A stretch of DNA of 64,000 nt from Lachnospiraceae bacterium (GCA_029224965.1 JAQXVO010000010.1:1-64000); one strand, 5' to 3'; shown: positions 44,796 through 55,468, numbered from the stretch's first letter. Program-made: numbers and translations. The notes: generated by a model from the letters alone, not told the origin.

Positions 44796-45196
44796 AGGTA
44801 TCAGAATTAAAGAACATTATCAAGTTTGCCACGAAACAGGCACAGAGTACGGATGATGGTACCGCGCTGACCGTTCCGAAGCTTTTCCCGGATTGGCAGA
44901 GTTCCGGCCACTCCTATAAGACCGGCGACCGGGTTATGCAGGATGGTGTGCTGTACAAGGTACTTCAGGATCACACGTCACAGGACAGCTGGAAACCGGC
45001 AGATGCACCGTCACTTTTCGCGAAGGTTCTCATGGACGAAGCCGGTGGAACCGTTAAAGAGTGGGTTCAGCCCGACAGCACGAACGCCTACAAGACCGGT
45101 GACAAAGTGACCTATAATGGCAAAACGTATCAATCAACGATCGACAACAACGTATGGAGTCCTGCCGCATACCCTGCAGGATGGAAGGAGATCTAA
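44792..45196 (+). CDS. Carbohydrate-binding (chitin-binding CBM5/12-like) phage protein
   Basis: HSYKTGDRVMQDGVLYKVLQDHTSQDSWKPADAPSLFAKV and a second YKTGDKVTYNGKTYQSTIDNNVWSPAAYPAGWKEI repeat. Confidence 0.75.
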   Translation: MKVSELKNIIKFATKQAQSTDDGTALTVPKLFPDWQSSGHSYKTGDRVMQDGVLYKVLQDHTSQDSWKPADAPSLFAKVLMDEAGGTVKEWVQPDSTNAYKTGDKVTYNGKTYQSTIDNNVWSPAAYPAGWKEI

Positions 45197-45211
45197 GAGA
45201 AAGGAGACAGC

Positions 45212-45559
45212 ATGATGGTAGACCCTTCAACATGGATAGCTTTGGCAGCCCTGGTTGTCTCCCTGGTTCTTGGAGTGCTCAATGCAAACCACCAGAGCAA
45301 CGGAGATGTGAAAGCTCAGATCGACGATGCAAGGGAAGAGGCATCAAGGCAGGCGCGAATTGAAACAAGTTTAGCCGGAATCCAGTCGGATACCTCAGAC
45401 ATCAAATCTGAAATGCGGTCGATGAAAACCGATGTTGCGGATATTTCCAAACGGCTGGTAATTGTGGAGCAGTCAGTCAAATCTGCACATCACAGGATCG
45501 ATGAAATTGTCGACAAGGAAACAGAGGCCGGAGAGAACCGGCCACAGAGTGAAATCTAA
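45212..45559 (+). CDS. Membrane-anchored coiled-coil lysis-region protein
   Basis: N-terminal TM WIALAALVVSLVLGVLNA plus coiled coil. Confidence 0.6.
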   Translation: MMVDPSTWIALAALVVSLVLGVLNANHQSNGDVKAQIDDAREEASRQARIETSLAGIQSDTSDIKSEMRSMKTDVADISKRLVIVEQSVKSAHHRIDEIVDKETEAGENRPQSEI

Positions 45560-45573
45560 GAAAGGAGAAAGAC

Positions 45574-45831
45574 ATGAAAATTAATTGGAAAATCAGATTG
45601 AAGAATAAGAATTTCTGGGTGGCCATGATTCCGGCCATTATCCTTCTGATCCAGCAGGTCGCTGGTATCTTTGGAGTTAACATTGATCTTGGAAGCCTTG
45701 GAGACAAGCTTCTGGCCATCGTTAACACGGTCTTTGTCATCCTGGCATTGGTCGGCGTGGTATCTGACCCGACCACCGATGGAATCAGAGATTCTGACCA
45801 GGCTCTTACCTACACAGAGCCGAGAAAGTGA
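45574..45831 (+). CDS. Phage holin
   Basis: NWKIRLKNKNFWVAMIPAIILLIQQVAGIFG...TVFVILALVGVVSDPTTDGIRDSDQALTY. Confidence 0.9.
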   Translation: MKINWKIRLKNKNFWVAMIPAIILLIQQVAGIFGVNIDLGSLGDKLLAIVNTVFVILALVGVVSDPTTDGIRDSDQALTYTEPRK

Positions 45832-45838
45832 GAAACAA

Positions 45839-46645
45839 ATGGCAAATTTTTACACGAAACATACTCTGATTAACTACTATAAAGGAAATTCCGGAAGAAA
45901 GTACATTGTAATTCACTACACCGGAAACCGCTCTGATACCGCCGCCGGGAATGCGGCATACTTCTATCGTGTCAAGCGAGGGGCCTCTGCTCACTACTTT
46001 GTAGATGAGAATGATATCTATGAGGTAGTAGGACTTGATAACACAGCTTGGTCTGTAGGGAAGAATTACGGTCACAATAATTTGTTCGGCATCTGCACAA
46101 ATAAGAATTCTATCAACATCGAAATGTGTTCTACTGACGGACGGATTGCAGACAAGACAGTTGCAAATACCGTCGAGCTAGTTAAATCTCTGATGCAGAA
46201 ATTTAACATCTCAGCTGACCGTGTTGTCAGGCACTATGATGTTTGCAGTAAACGTTGTCCCGGATGGCCGGGATGGATACCGCCAGAAGAATCTCTGTGG
46301 AAGAACTTTAAGGCGGCGCTGGGCGGTTCTGTGCCGGCATCTAAGCCAGTAGCTCAGCCCACTCAGCCAGTAGCTCAGCCCACTCAGAAGAAAAATCTGC
46401 TTGTGGTAGATGGTAAGCTTGGACCGGCAACTATAAAAGCATGGCAGAAAAGACTGGGTGTGACTGCTGATGGAATTATTGGCCCGCATACAATTCGAGC
46501 CATCCAGAGATGGGCAGGATCTGCGGTTGATGGAAAGATGGGACCGAACACAAGGAAAGCCGTACAGAGAAAGCTGGGAGTCACAGCGGATGGCGTGTGG
46601 GGACCGAATACGATCAAAGCGCTGCAGCGCTGGTTAAATAACTGA
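45839..46645 (+). CDS. N-acetylmuramoyl-L-alanine amidase endolysin with peptidoglycan-binding repeats
   Basis: YIVIHYTGNRSDTAAGNAAYFYR...NSINIEMCS...RHYDVCSKRCPGWPG; PG-binding repeats at C-terminus. Confidence 0.93.
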   Translation: MANFYTKHTLINYYKGNSGRKYIVIHYTGNRSDTAAGNAAYFYRVKRGASAHYFVDENDIYEVVGLDNTAWSVGKNYGHNNLFGICTNKNSINIEMCSTDGRIADKTVANTVELVKSLMQKFNISADRVVRHYDVCSKRCPGWPGWIPPEESLWKNFKAALGGSVPASKPVAQPTQPVAQPTQKKNLLVVDGKLGPATIKAWQKRLGVTADGIIGPHTIRAIQRWAGSAVDGKMGPNTRKAVQRKLGVTADGVWGPNTIKALQRWLNN

Positions 46646-46755
46646 GCGACAAACGAGCGACAAAATTTGACGTTTACAGTCGCTTTATGTCATAATGTTT
46701 GCGTGAAGAACTCAGAAATGACGGGCGCTGTCGGATTCTGTCGTTTCCGACGGAG

Positions 46756-46770
46756 TCCCGTCTCGCGCTT
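46756..46770 (+). repeat. attR core
   Basis: tcccgtctcgcgctt, identical to 11985-11999. Confidence 0.88.
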
Positions 46771-46922
46771 GCACTTTTCAAATCGTCATGGCAGCGAATG
46801 CAGAGGCATTTACTGCTTTTTTTGTACACATTTCATAAGCCGGATGATTGGAAAAGTAAAGGATACTGAGCTTTCGCACGAAGGCTCGGACAAGGCAGTC
46901 AAGTATTGATAAAGGAGAGAAA

Positions 46923-48200
46923 GTGCCGATGAAAATTGCCGCAGTTGTTCTGTTTATTGCCATGTATGCCCTGATGATCATCCTTCCGGAGAAGAGAAGG
47001 CCCTGGATTGCCTGCGGGGTGGCCCTGATCTTTCTGATTCTCGGAATCCTGCCCTGGGGCGATCTGGCATCGGTCATCGACTGGAATATTCTTCTTATGA
47101 TTTTCGGAACGGTCGTTATCGTCGACTATTTCATTCAGTCCAAGATGCCGAATCTTCTGGCAGACAGACTCCTGGATCTGGCGCCCAATGTCATGTGGGT
47201 TACCATTCTGATGTCTCTTTTCGCCGGTATCGTTTCAGCCTTTATCGACAATGTAGCAACGGTCTATATGATCGCACCGGTAGGATTGGCCATCTGTAAA
47301 AAGCTTAAGATTTCACCAGTTCCCATGATCATCAGTATTGCGGTTTCCTCCAATCTCCAGGGTGCCGCTACCCTGGTCGGAGATACGACCTCCATTATGC
47401 TGGCTGGAGCAGCCCATATGGACTTCAATGATTTCTTCTGGTTCCAGGGAAGACCTGGCGTCTTCTTTGCCGTTGAAGTCGGTGCTCTTCTTACCATCCC
47501 CATCATGCTTTTCCTTTTCCGCAAGGAAAAGAAACCGGTTTCCGCAGATGAATATACAAAGGTCACAGACTATATCCCGACCATCGCCATGGTCGGACAC
47601 ATTGTCTGCCTGATCGGAGCATCCTTCTTCAAAAACAAGCCGGAGATCACCAACGGTATGATCTGTCTGATCTGGGGTATCGGCTGTATCATTGCAGAGC
47701 TGGTCAAAACCGGAGATAAAGACACCATGATCATGAATCTGAAGAATGTGGACTATCAGACCATCTTCCTTCTGGCAGGCCTCTTTGCCGTGATCGGCGG
47801 AATCACCAACATGGGAATCATCGATGATATCTCAAAATTCATTATCAGGGCCGGCGGAAACAACTACTTCCTTCTCTATACCATCGTTGTCTGGGGATCA
47901 GTCCTGATCTCGGCCTTTATCGACAATATTCCCTATGTCGCAACTATGCTTCCGGTCATCGGCGCTGTGGCAGGAAGCCTTGGTGTCGAGCCCTATCTCC
48001 TGTATTACGGACTTCTGATCGGAGCCACCCTGGGCGGAAATATAACCCCGATCGGAGCATCCGCCAATATCGCCGGGACCGGCCTCCTTCGAAGAGAGGG
48101 CTATGAGGTCTCCTTCGGCCAGTTTATGCGGATCGGTCTTCCTTTTACCCTGGCCGCAGTGACCGGAGGCTATATCTCCCTCTGGCTCTTCTGGAGATAA
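46923..48200 (+). CDS. SLC13/ArsB-NhaD-type permease
   Basis: Multi-pass protein; SAFIDNVATVYMIAPVGLAICKKL and SAFIDNIPYVATMLPVIGAVAG repeats. Confidence 0.85.
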   Translation: MPMKIAAVVLFIAMYALMIILPEKRRPWIACGVALIFLILGILPWGDLASVIDWNILLMIFGTVVIVDYFIQSKMPNLLADRLLDLAPNVMWVTILMSLFAGIVSAFIDNVATVYMIAPVGLAICKKLKISPVPMIISIAVSSNLQGAATLVGDTTSIMLAGAAHMDFNDFFWFQGRPGVFFAVEVGALLTIPIMLFLFRKEKKPVSADEYTKVTDYIPTIAMVGHIVCLIGASFFKNKPEITNGMICLIWGIGCIIAELVKTGDKDTMIMNLKNVDYQTIFLLAGLFAVIGGITNMGIIDDISKFIIRAGGNNYFLLYTIVVWGSVLISAFIDNIPYVATMLPVIGAVAGSLGVEPYLLYYGLLIGATLGGNITPIGASANIAGTGLLRREGYEVSFGQFMRIGLPFTLAAVTGGYISLWLFWR

Positions 48201-48201
48201 G

Positions 48202-48243
48202 TGCAATATCCTATAGATGCATGCAATAGGATTTGCATTTTTA
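48202..48243 (+). terminator. Intrinsic terminator after permease
   Basis: gcaatatcctat...ataggatttgcattttt. Confidence 0.6.
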
Positions 48244-48353
48244 GATTCCGACTGCGATAATACAGATGATGCGTAAAGTTATAGCAAGTGCGGAAAAGGC
48301 TTTTATTAAAAAAATCCATAGAGGAAAGCGGATCCCGTGGCAAGGAGGCATTT

Positions 48354-49679
48354 GTGAAAGCTTATCAGGAAATGACCAAAGAGGAACTGGAGAAAACAGT
48401 TGCAGATCTGAAGAAGGAGTACAGCAGATATCAGGCAATGGAACTGAGCCTGGATATGAGTCGCGGCAAGCCCTGCAAGGAACAGCTGGACCTGTCCATG
48501 GGACTTATGGACGCTCTGAACAGCTCTGCGGACATGACCTGTGAAGATGGAACCGACTGCCGGAACTACGGTGTCCTGGGCGGTATTGCGGAAGCCAAGG
48601 TGCTCATGGGTGATATGATGGAGAACAATCCGGATAATATTATTATCTATGGAAACTCCTCCCTCAATGTTATGTATGATTGTATTTCCCGGTCCATGAC
48701 TCACGGTGTCATGGGAAATACTCCCTGGTGCAAGCTGGACAAGGTAAAATGGCTCTGTCCGGTACCCGGCTACGATCGTCATTTCAGCATTACCGAATAT
48801 TTCGGCATTGAAATGATCAATGTACCCATGACCAAGACCGGCCCGGATATGGATATGGTAGAGAAGCTGGTGGCATCCGATGAAGCCATCAAGGGTATCT
48901 GGTGCGTTCCCAAGTACTCCAATCCCCAGGGCTATTCCTACAGCGATGAGACGGTCCGCCGTTTTGCCCGTCTGAAGCCGGCAGCCAAGGATTTTCGGAT
49001 TTACTGGGACAATGCCTACGGAATCCATCATCTCTATGACAAGAATCAGGATTATCTGATCGAGATCCTTGCAGAGTGCAAGCGGGCCGGAAATCCGGAC
49101 CTGGTTTATAAATTCGCATCTACATCGAAGATTACCTTCCCGGGCAGCGGTATCGCAGCCCTGGCAACCTCTTCCAACAACCTGGATGATATCCGAGAGC
49201 AGATGCGCCATCAGACCATCGGCTATGATAAGGTAAATCAGCTCCGTCATGTCCGCTATTTCAAGGATATTCACGGCATGGTAGAGCATATGAGAAAGCA
49301 TGCCGATATCATCCGGCCCAAGTTCGAGATGGTTGAGGATACCTTCGAAAAGAATCTGGGCGGCCTGGGCATCGGAAGCTGGACCAAGCCCAACGGCGGT
49401 TATTTCATCAGCTTTGAAACCCTGCCCGGATGTGCCAAGGAGGTTGTCAACCGCTGCAGAAAGGCCGGAGTCAAGCTGACCGATGCCGGTGCAACTTTCC
49501 CTTATCATAAGGATCCCAATGACAGCAATATCCGTATTGCACCGACCTATCCGCCCATCAATGATCTGAAGACGGCTGCAGAGCTCTTTACCCTTTGTGT
49601 AAAACTGGTCAGCGCCCAGAAGCTTCTGGCCGAAGGCGGATACGGTAAGACAAAGGAAGCTAAGGCAGAGAAGGCCTGA
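48354..49679 (+). CDS. Class I aminotransferase (aspartate aminotransferase-like)
   Basis: LDMSRGKPCKEQLDLSMGLMDAL, WCVPKYSNPQGYSYS, FASTSKITFPGSG; GTG start with aaggagg RBS. Confidence 0.85.
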   Translation: MKAYQEMTKEELEKTVADLKKEYSRYQAMELSLDMSRGKPCKEQLDLSMGLMDALNSSADMTCEDGTDCRNYGVLGGIAEAKVLMGDMMENNPDNIIIYGNSSLNVMYDCISRSMTHGVMGNTPWCKLDKVKWLCPVPGYDRHFSITEYFGIEMINVPMTKTGPDMDMVEKLVASDEAIKGIWCVPKYSNPQGYSYSDETVRRFARLKPAAKDFRIYWDNAYGIHHLYDKNQDYLIEILAECKRAGNPDLVYKFASTSKITFPGSGIAALATSSNNLDDIREQMRHQTIGYDKVNQLRHVRYFKDIHGMVEHMRKHADIIRPKFEMVEDTFEKNLGGLGIGSWTKPNGGYFISFETLPGCAKEVVNRCRKAGVKLTDAGATFPYHKDPNDSNIRIAPTYPPINDLKTAAELFTLCVKLVSAQKLLAEGGYGKTKEAKAEKA

Positions 49680-49776
49680 AGATTTCCGAGAGAGTTTTCA
49701 GGAAGAGACTCAGACCCTGGCAGCAGATCTGAGAAGTACAGAGGAGCTGCCGGTTTAAAAATATGAAGGAGAACCT

Positions 49777-50391
49777 ATGGACAGCGTCTATGTCGTAGGA
49801 ATTGCGGGTGGATCTGCATCAGGAAAGACCACCATTGTCAGCAGAATCAAGGAGGCCTTCGGAGAGGATATCGTTGTCATCAGCCACGACTCCTATTACA
49901 AGGCACATGACGAGCTGCCCTTTGATGAGAGATCGAGACTGAATTACGACCACCCCAATGCCTTTGATACGGATCGGATGATTTCCGATATCAAGCGACT
50001 GAAAAACAATGAGGAAATCGATGTTCCGGTCTATGATTACACTATCCATAACCGGACCGACCAGACCATTCATGTGGTTCCGAAGAAGGTCATCATTGTC
50101 GAAGGCATTCTGATTCTTGAAAATGCAGGCCTTAGGAATCTGATGGACATCAAGGTCTTCGTCGAGACCGATGCGGATGAGCGGCTGATGCGGAGAATCC
50201 GCCGGGATGTGACGGAACGCGGAAGATCCGTGGAATCCATTCTTACTCAGTATGCCGAGACGGTAAAACCCATGCATGAGCAGTTTGTGGAGCCTTCCAA
50301 GAAATATGCGGATATTATTATTCCGCGCGGAGGAGAGAATCTGACCGGCATCAATATACTGATGGAGCATCTGAAGAATATGCTGCGCTAA
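49777..50391 (+). CDS. udk: Uridine kinase
   Basis: GIAGGSASGKTTI, ISHDSYYK, NYDHPNAFDTD. Confidence 0.95.
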   Translation: MDSVYVVGIAGGSASGKTTIVSRIKEAFGEDIVVISHDSYYKAHDELPFDERSRLNYDHPNAFDTDRMISDIKRLKNNEEIDVPVYDYTIHNRTDQTIHVVPKKVIIVEGILILENAGLRNLMDIKVFVETDADERLMRRIRRDVTERGRSVESILTQYAETVKPMHEQFVEPSKKYADIIIPRGGENLTGINILMEHLKNMLR

Positions 50392-50527
50392 GGGATTCCC
50401 CTTATCCGTAACCGGTATGGACAGGAACCGGCAGAAGCCTGTTACCTGTCTGATCATAGAGACATGAAAAGGGGAGAACCACAGATTTTATGGTTTTCCT
50501 CTTTTTGTTTTCAGGAAAGGACAGAGC

Positions 50528-51313
50528 ATGATCGATTATGCAGAAGGCAGCGGCAGAGAATATCATATCGGAGTGGCCAAAGGGGAAGTGGGCCGTTATG
50601 TGATTCTGCCCGGAGACCCCAAGCGCTGTGAAAAAATTGCCCGGTACTTTGACGATCCTCATTTTGTAGCGGACAACCGGGAGTTTACGACCTATACAGG
50701 ATATCTGGACGGAGAGAAGGTCAGTGTGACATCCACGGGCATCGGCGGCCCATCGGCCTCCATTGCCATGGAAGAGCTGGTACACTGCGGAGCGGATACT
50801 TTCCTTCGGGTCGGAACCTGCGGCGGTATGCAGCTGGATGTGAAAAGCGGGGATATCGTGATTGCCACGGGCTCCATCCGTATGGAGGGAACCAGCAGGG
50901 AATATGCACCCATTGAATTTCCGGCTGTCGCCAATTTCGATGTGGCTCTTGCCATGAGAGAGGCGGCGGAGAAGCTGGGCCTGCCCTGGCACATGGGAGT
51001 GGTTCAGAGCAAGGATTCCTTCTATGGCCAGCATGAGCCGGAAAAGCATCCGGTCGGCTACGAGCTTCTGAACAAGTGGGATGCCTGGATCAAATGCGGG
51101 GCCCTGGCATCGGAAATGGAGTCGGCAGCCCTCTTTATCGTGGCAAGCTATCTGAGAGTCCGGGCAGGTGCATGTTTCCTTGTCATGGCCAATCAAGAAC
51201 GGGCCAAGGCAGGACTGGACAATCATCAGGTTCATGATACCGATTCCGCTATTAAGACAGCTGTCGAGGCCATCCGTCATCTGATAAAGGAAGACAAGGA
51301 GAAAAAGAGGTAA
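50528..51313 (+). CDS. udp: Uridine phosphorylase-type nucleoside phosphorylase
   Basis: [46 protein letters not shown]. Confidence 0.85.
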   Translation: MIDYAEGSGREYHIGVAKGEVGRYVILPGDPKRCEKIARYFDDPHFVADNREFTTYTGYLDGEKVSVTSTGIGGPSASIAMEELVHCGADTFLRVGTCGGMQLDVKSGDIVIATGSIRMEGTSREYAPIEFPAVANFDVALAMREAAEKLGLPWHMGVVQSKDSFYGQHEPEKHPVGYELLNKWDAWIKCGALASEMESAALFIVASYLRVRAGACFLVMANQERAKAGLDNHQVHDTDSAIKTAVEAIRHLIKEDKEKKR

Positions 51314-51430
51314 ACGTCCGTGAGCTGATAAGGTATGTCGGAAGGACTGAATAGAGGAAAACGACTGCTGCTTTCAGTCCGGCTTGAGGCAGAAATCAGG
51401 AGGACAGTCTATATTTATCAGGAGAAATCT

Positions 51431-51868
51431 ATGGCAGTAATTGAGGTAGACATGAAAAGAAAACTGGTGGAAATGGCGCTGGATGCCAGAGATCTGGCCT
51501 ATGCCCCCTATTCTCATCATAGGGTCGGGGCCGCTCTTCTCGGAAAGAACGGGAAGATTTATACCGGCTGCAATGTGGAAAACGCAGCCTTTACTCCGTC
51601 CAATTGTGCAGAACGGACAGCGGTCTTCAAGGCTGTCAGCGAAGGAGAGAGAGAATTTCAGGCAATTGCCATTGTCGGCGGGATCGGAGACCGGTCAGAG
51701 CTTTCCATCTGTCCGCCCTGCGGAGTCTGCCGCCAGGTCTTGAGAGAGTTCTGTCCGCTGGATTTTCCTATCCTTCTGGCTAAGGATCCGGATCATATTG
51801 AGTCCTATACCCTGGAAGAACTTCTTCCCTTAAGCTTCGGGCCGGAGTTTCTGCCCGGGGAGAAGTGA
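51431..51868 (+). CDS. cdd: Cytidine deaminase
   Basis: GCNVENAAFTPSNCAERTA and CPPCGVCRQVLREF. Confidence 0.95.
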   Translation: MAVIEVDMKRKLVEMALDARDLAYAPYSHHRVGAALLGKNGKIYTGCNVENAAFTPSNCAERTAVFKAVSEGEREFQAIAIVGGIGDRSELSICPPCGVCRQVLREFCPLDFPILLAKDPDHIESYTLEELLPLSFGPEFLPGEK

Positions 51869-51982
51869 CCGGAAGGAAATAAGAAAAACAGAGGAGCAAA
51901 GAGCAGATCGGAAAGAGGGAACTGTCCGCACTGGGAAAGTATTTCCCGGAGGATGAAAAATAGATAGGATTGAGGCGTTACT

Positions 51983-53173
51983 ATGGGAAAGTATCAGAGA
52001 ATATTTGTTGTTGTCCTGGACTCCTTCGGTATCGGAGCCATGCCGGACGCAGAAAAGTTCGGGGATAGGGGAGTCGATACCTTCGGACATATTGCCGAGC
52101 ATATGAAGGATTTCTATATCCCGAATCTTACCAGGCTGGGTCTTGTCAACCTGCATCCGGCAGCCGGTCTTCAGCCTGCGGAGGCGCCGATCGGCCGCTT
52201 TGCGGTCCTGTCCGAAGCCTCCAACGGCAAGGATACCATGACCGGACACTGGGAAATGATGGGAATCCGGACGGACAAGCCTTTCAAGACCTTTACCAAG
52301 ACCGGTTTTCCCAAGGAGCTGATCGACGAGCTGGAAAAACGCTGCGGGAAAAAGGTCATCGGAAACAAGGCCGCTTCCGGTACCGCCATTCTGGATGAGC
52401 TTGGCGAGGAAGAGATCCGGGACGGCTCTATGATTGTCTATACTTCGGCAGACTCCGTCCTTCAGATTGCAGGAAATGAGGAAAGCTTTGATCTGGCAAA
52501 TCTCTACCGCTGCTGCAAAATCGCAAGAGAGCTGACCATGAAGCCGGAATGGAGAGTAGGACGTGTCATTGCCCGGCCCTATATCGGAACAAAGAAGGGG
52601 CATTTTGTAAGAACAGCCAACCGTCATGATTACGCCCTGAAGCCGACCGGACCGACCGCATTGAATGCCCTGAAGGACGGAGGTCTGGATGTCCTTTCGG
52701 TCGGTAAGATCAATGATATCTTTGTCGGAGAGGGAATCACCGAAGCAGTTCGATCCAAGAGCTCCGTTCACTCCATGGACCAGACCGTAGATGCGGCCAA
52801 GAGATCTGACTGGAAGGGTCTCTGCTTTACCAATCTGGTAGACTTCGATGCCCTCTGGGGCCATCGGCGGAATCCGGTCGGCTACGGACATGAGCTGGAG
52901 CGCTTTGACGTCGGCCTGGAAAATCTCATGAACAACATGAAGAAGGACGATCTTCTCCTTCTGACAGCGGATCACGGCAATGATCCGACTTATACGGGAA
53001 CAGACCATACCAGGGAGAAGGTGCCTCTGATCGCCTGGTCTCCTTCCTATCAGAGCGGTGGAAGACTTCCTGATGAGGATACTTTTGCTGTGATCGGTGC
53101 ATCGATTACTGATAATTTCGGCCTTTCCATGCCCAAAGGAACCATCGGTCACTCGATTCTGGCTGAAATCTGA
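51983..53173 (+). CDS. deoB: Phosphopentomutase
   Basis: [24 protein letters not shown]...[14 protein letters not shown]...[21 protein letters not shown]. Confidence 0.96.
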   Translation: MGKYQRIFVVVLDSFGIGAMPDAEKFGDRGVDTFGHIAEHMKDFYIPNLTRLGLVNLHPAAGLQPAEAPIGRFAVLSEASNGKDTMTGHWEMMGIRTDKPFKTFTKTGFPKELIDELEKRCGKKVIGNKAASGTAILDELGEEEIRDGSMIVYTSADSVLQIAGNEESFDLANLYRCCKIARELTMKPEWRVGRVIARPYIGTKKGHFVRTANRHDYALKPTGPTALNALKDGGLDVLSVGKINDIFVGEGITEAVRSKSSVHSMDQTVDAAKRSDWKGLCFTNLVDFDALWGHRRNPVGYGHELERFDVGLENLMNNMKKDDLLLLTADHGNDPTYTGTDHTREKVPLIAWSPSYQSGGRLPDEDTFAVIGASITDNFGLSMPKGTIGHSILAEI

Positions 53174-53273
53174 GGCAGGATGAAGGCCGTGGCAAAAGCT
53201 TATAATAATGATTCTGTTATGACCTGAGGGAAGATCTGCAGATCAATATTATTAAAAAATTATAAACAAGTTC

Positions 53274-53302
53274 TTGACAAAAATCGCTGAAAGCCATATA
53301 TT
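53274..53302 (+). promoter_or_regulatory. Sigma-A-type promoter of the amt leader
   Basis: TTGACA (53274-53279), 17-bp spacer, TATATT (53297-53302). Confidence 0.75.
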
Positions 53303-53310
53303 AACAATCA

Positions 53311-53360
53311 ACGGAGAGCAATGACGTTCTTTAGGAATGGTCCTGCTCTCTGTTTTTTTG
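53311..53360 (+). terminator. Leader terminator/attenuator upstream of amt
   Basis: cggagagca...tgctctctgttttttt within a few nt of the predicted transcription start. Confidence 0.7.
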
Positions 53361-53550
53361 TTTCAAAGACTGCAAAGGCGCTGTCTTCACGGGAATCCGG
53401 ATCCCTGGAGATAGTGCCTTTTCCTTTTTCCTGAGAAGGAAAATAACAGACATCGGAGATTATGATCTTTCCTTTCGGAAGAAAAGGAAGCTGATCAGGA
53501 AAGGATGGCAGTCGAGGTGAGGAAATGGAAAAAGAAAGGAGACTTAAGTC

Positions 53551-55314
53551 ATGAAATATGAAATGACAACAGTCATCTGGATGTTGGTCGGCTCAGCGCT
53601 GGTCTACTTTATGCAGGCTGGTTTCGCTCTCTGTGAAGCCGGACTTACCAGAGCTAAAAATACCGGTAACATTCTGATGAAAAACCTGATGGACTTCTGT
53701 ATCGGAACTCCCTGTTTCTGGGTTGTCGGTTTCGGCCTGATGTTCAACGGAACAGGAGCCATCATCGGACAGTTTGATCCCCTGATCCGGGGAAGCTACA
53801 CTTCTTCAAACAGTGTTGTTCCGAGCACAGTACCCTTATGGTGCTTTGTTATCTTCCAGACAGTCTTCTGCGCAACCGCGGCAACGATTGTATCCGGATC
53901 CATGGCAGAGCGGACCAACTTCAAAGCCTACTGCGTATATTCAGCAGTTATTTCCTTGATCGTATATCCGATCAGCGGTCACTGGATCTGGGGCGGCGGC
54001 TGGCTTTCTACCCTAGGCTTCCATGATTTCGCAGGTTCTACCTGTGTACATATGGTCGGCGGACTGATTGCCTGCCTGGGCGCTTACCTCCTTGGACCCC
54101 GTATCGGCAAGTACGGCAAGGACGGAAAGGCAAGAGCCATTCCCGGACATAACCTGACAGCAATGGCTCTCGGTGTATTTGTTCTCTGGTTCTGCTGGTT
54201 CGGATTCAACGGTGCATCGACTCAGGCTATGAACAGCGATGCTGCAGCTGTCAGTGCATCTCTTGTATTCTTCAACACCAACCTGGCAGCAGCCGTTGCA
54301 ACTGTAACAACCATGATCTTCACCTGGGTCCGCTATGGCAAGCCTGATGTGTCCATGACCTTCAATGCTTCTCTGGCAGGTCTGGTAGCCATTACCGCTC
54401 CCTGCGACTGCGTCAGCCCGGTCGGTGCCTTCTTTATCGGCCTGGTTTCCGGTGTTCTCGTAGTCTTCAGTGTAGAGTTCTTTGATAATGTGGCCAAGAT
54501 TGATGATCCTGTCGGTGCCGTATCCGTACATATGGTCAACGGTATGTGGGGAAGCATCGCAGTCGGCCTCTTCTCGACCGGAGCCGACGGCGTCGGCAAG
54601 GGCCTCTTCTACGGCGGCGGCTTCCGTCAGCTCGGCATTCAGGCACTGGGCGTTGTATCCGTAGCAGCCTATGTTCTGATCATCATGCGGATTGCCTTCT
54701 TCATTATCGATAAGACCATCGGACTTCGTGTTCCGGCCAATGTCGAGATCGAAGGTCTGGATATCCACGAGCATGGTCTTGCAAGTGCTTACTCCGGATT
54801 CGCTATCACCGATGTTACCGATGTATCCCTGGATCCGAATGAAAATACAGACCTTGGCGAAGATGATTACGACAAGGCATCCGAGGCTCAGAAGAATGTA
54901 GCCGTCAAGGTTTACAAGGCTCCTGAGACCGCAGCAGTCGGACCGGTTGAGGCGGATACAGAAGCTCATAAGGTATCCATTATCTGCCGTCTGGATCACT
55001 TCGACCGTCTGAAGAAGGCTCTGAATGAACTCGGCGTCAGCGGCATGACCGTTACCCAGGTTATGGGCTGCGGCATTCAGAAGGGCTCTACAGAGCGTTA
55101 TCGTGGTGCTGTCGTTGATTCGACCCTTCTTCCCAAGATCAAGCTGGAAGTTATTGTGGCAAAGATCCCTGTAGACGATGTCATCAATACCGCAAAGAAG
55201 GCTCTCTACACCGGTCACATCGGAGACGGCAAGATCTTCGTTTACAATGTTCACCGTGTTGTCAAGGTCAGAACCGGTGAGGAAGGCGTTGCAGCCCTCC
55301 AGGATGTCGAGTAA
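53551..55314 (+). CDS. amt: Ammonium transporter fused to a C-terminal PII (GlnB-like) domain
   Basis: Amt core (GFALCEAGLTRAKNTGNILMKNLMDFC, FVLWFCWFGFNGAST) then HKVSIICRLDHFDRLKKALNELGVSGMTVTQVMGCGIQKG...IGDGKIFVYNVHRVVKVRTGEEG. Confidence 0.93.
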   Translation: MKYEMTTVIWMLVGSALVYFMQAGFALCEAGLTRAKNTGNILMKNLMDFCIGTPCFWVVGFGLMFNGTGAIIGQFDPLIRGSYTSSNSVVPSTVPLWCFVIFQTVFCATAATIVSGSMAERTNFKAYCVYSAVISLIVYPISGHWIWGGGWLSTLGFHDFAGSTCVHMVGGLIACLGAYLLGPRIGKYGKDGKARAIPGHNLTAMALGVFVLWFCWFGFNGASTQAMNSDAAAVSASLVFFNTNLAAAVATVTTMIFTWVRYGKPDVSMTFNASLAGLVAITAPCDCVSPVGAFFIGLVSGVLVVFSVEFFDNVAKIDDPVGAVSVHMVNGMWGSIAVGLFSTGADGVGKGLFYGGGFRQLGIQALGVVSVAAYVLIIMRIAFFIIDKTIGLRVPANVEIEGLDIHEHGLASAYSGFAITDVTDVSLDPNENTDLGEDDYDKASEAQKNVAVKVYKAPETAAVGPVEADTEAHKVSIICRLDHFDRLKKALNELGVSGMTVTQVMGCGIQKGSTERYRGAVVDSTLLPKIKLEVIVAKIPVDDVINTAKKALYTGHIGDGKIFVYNVHRVVKVRTGEEGVAALQDVE

Positions 55315-55416
55315 ATAAAAATTCAGGCCAGTCAAATTCTGACCTGAAAAGTAAAATTGTTTTGTCGGATCATAAGATCCTGCAAATATAAACCAGTCAC
55401 TTCTTTCCTAAACTAC

Positions 55417-55468
55417 AAAAAGAGAAGGTCCCGTGAGATTCAAAATCCCACGGGACCTTCTCTTTTGT
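55417..55468. terminator. Bidirectional terminator between convergent amt and ABC genes
   Basis: aaaagagaaggtcccgtg...cacgggaccttctctttt. Confidence 0.88.

Larger units (their letters stand above)
11985..46770. mobile_element. Temperate siphovirus prophage integrated in the tRNA-Gly(CCC) 3' end
   Basis: 15-bp identical attL/attR core, integrase adjacent to attL, full early, packaging, head, tail and lysis order. Confidence 0.93.

Noticed and set aside
48306-49508. 400-aa minus-strand ORF opposite the aminotransferase (and similar long antisense ORFs at 51830-53152, 54013-55335, 6663-7793)
   Set aside because: Antisense to clearly recognisable conserved genes, no family resemblance
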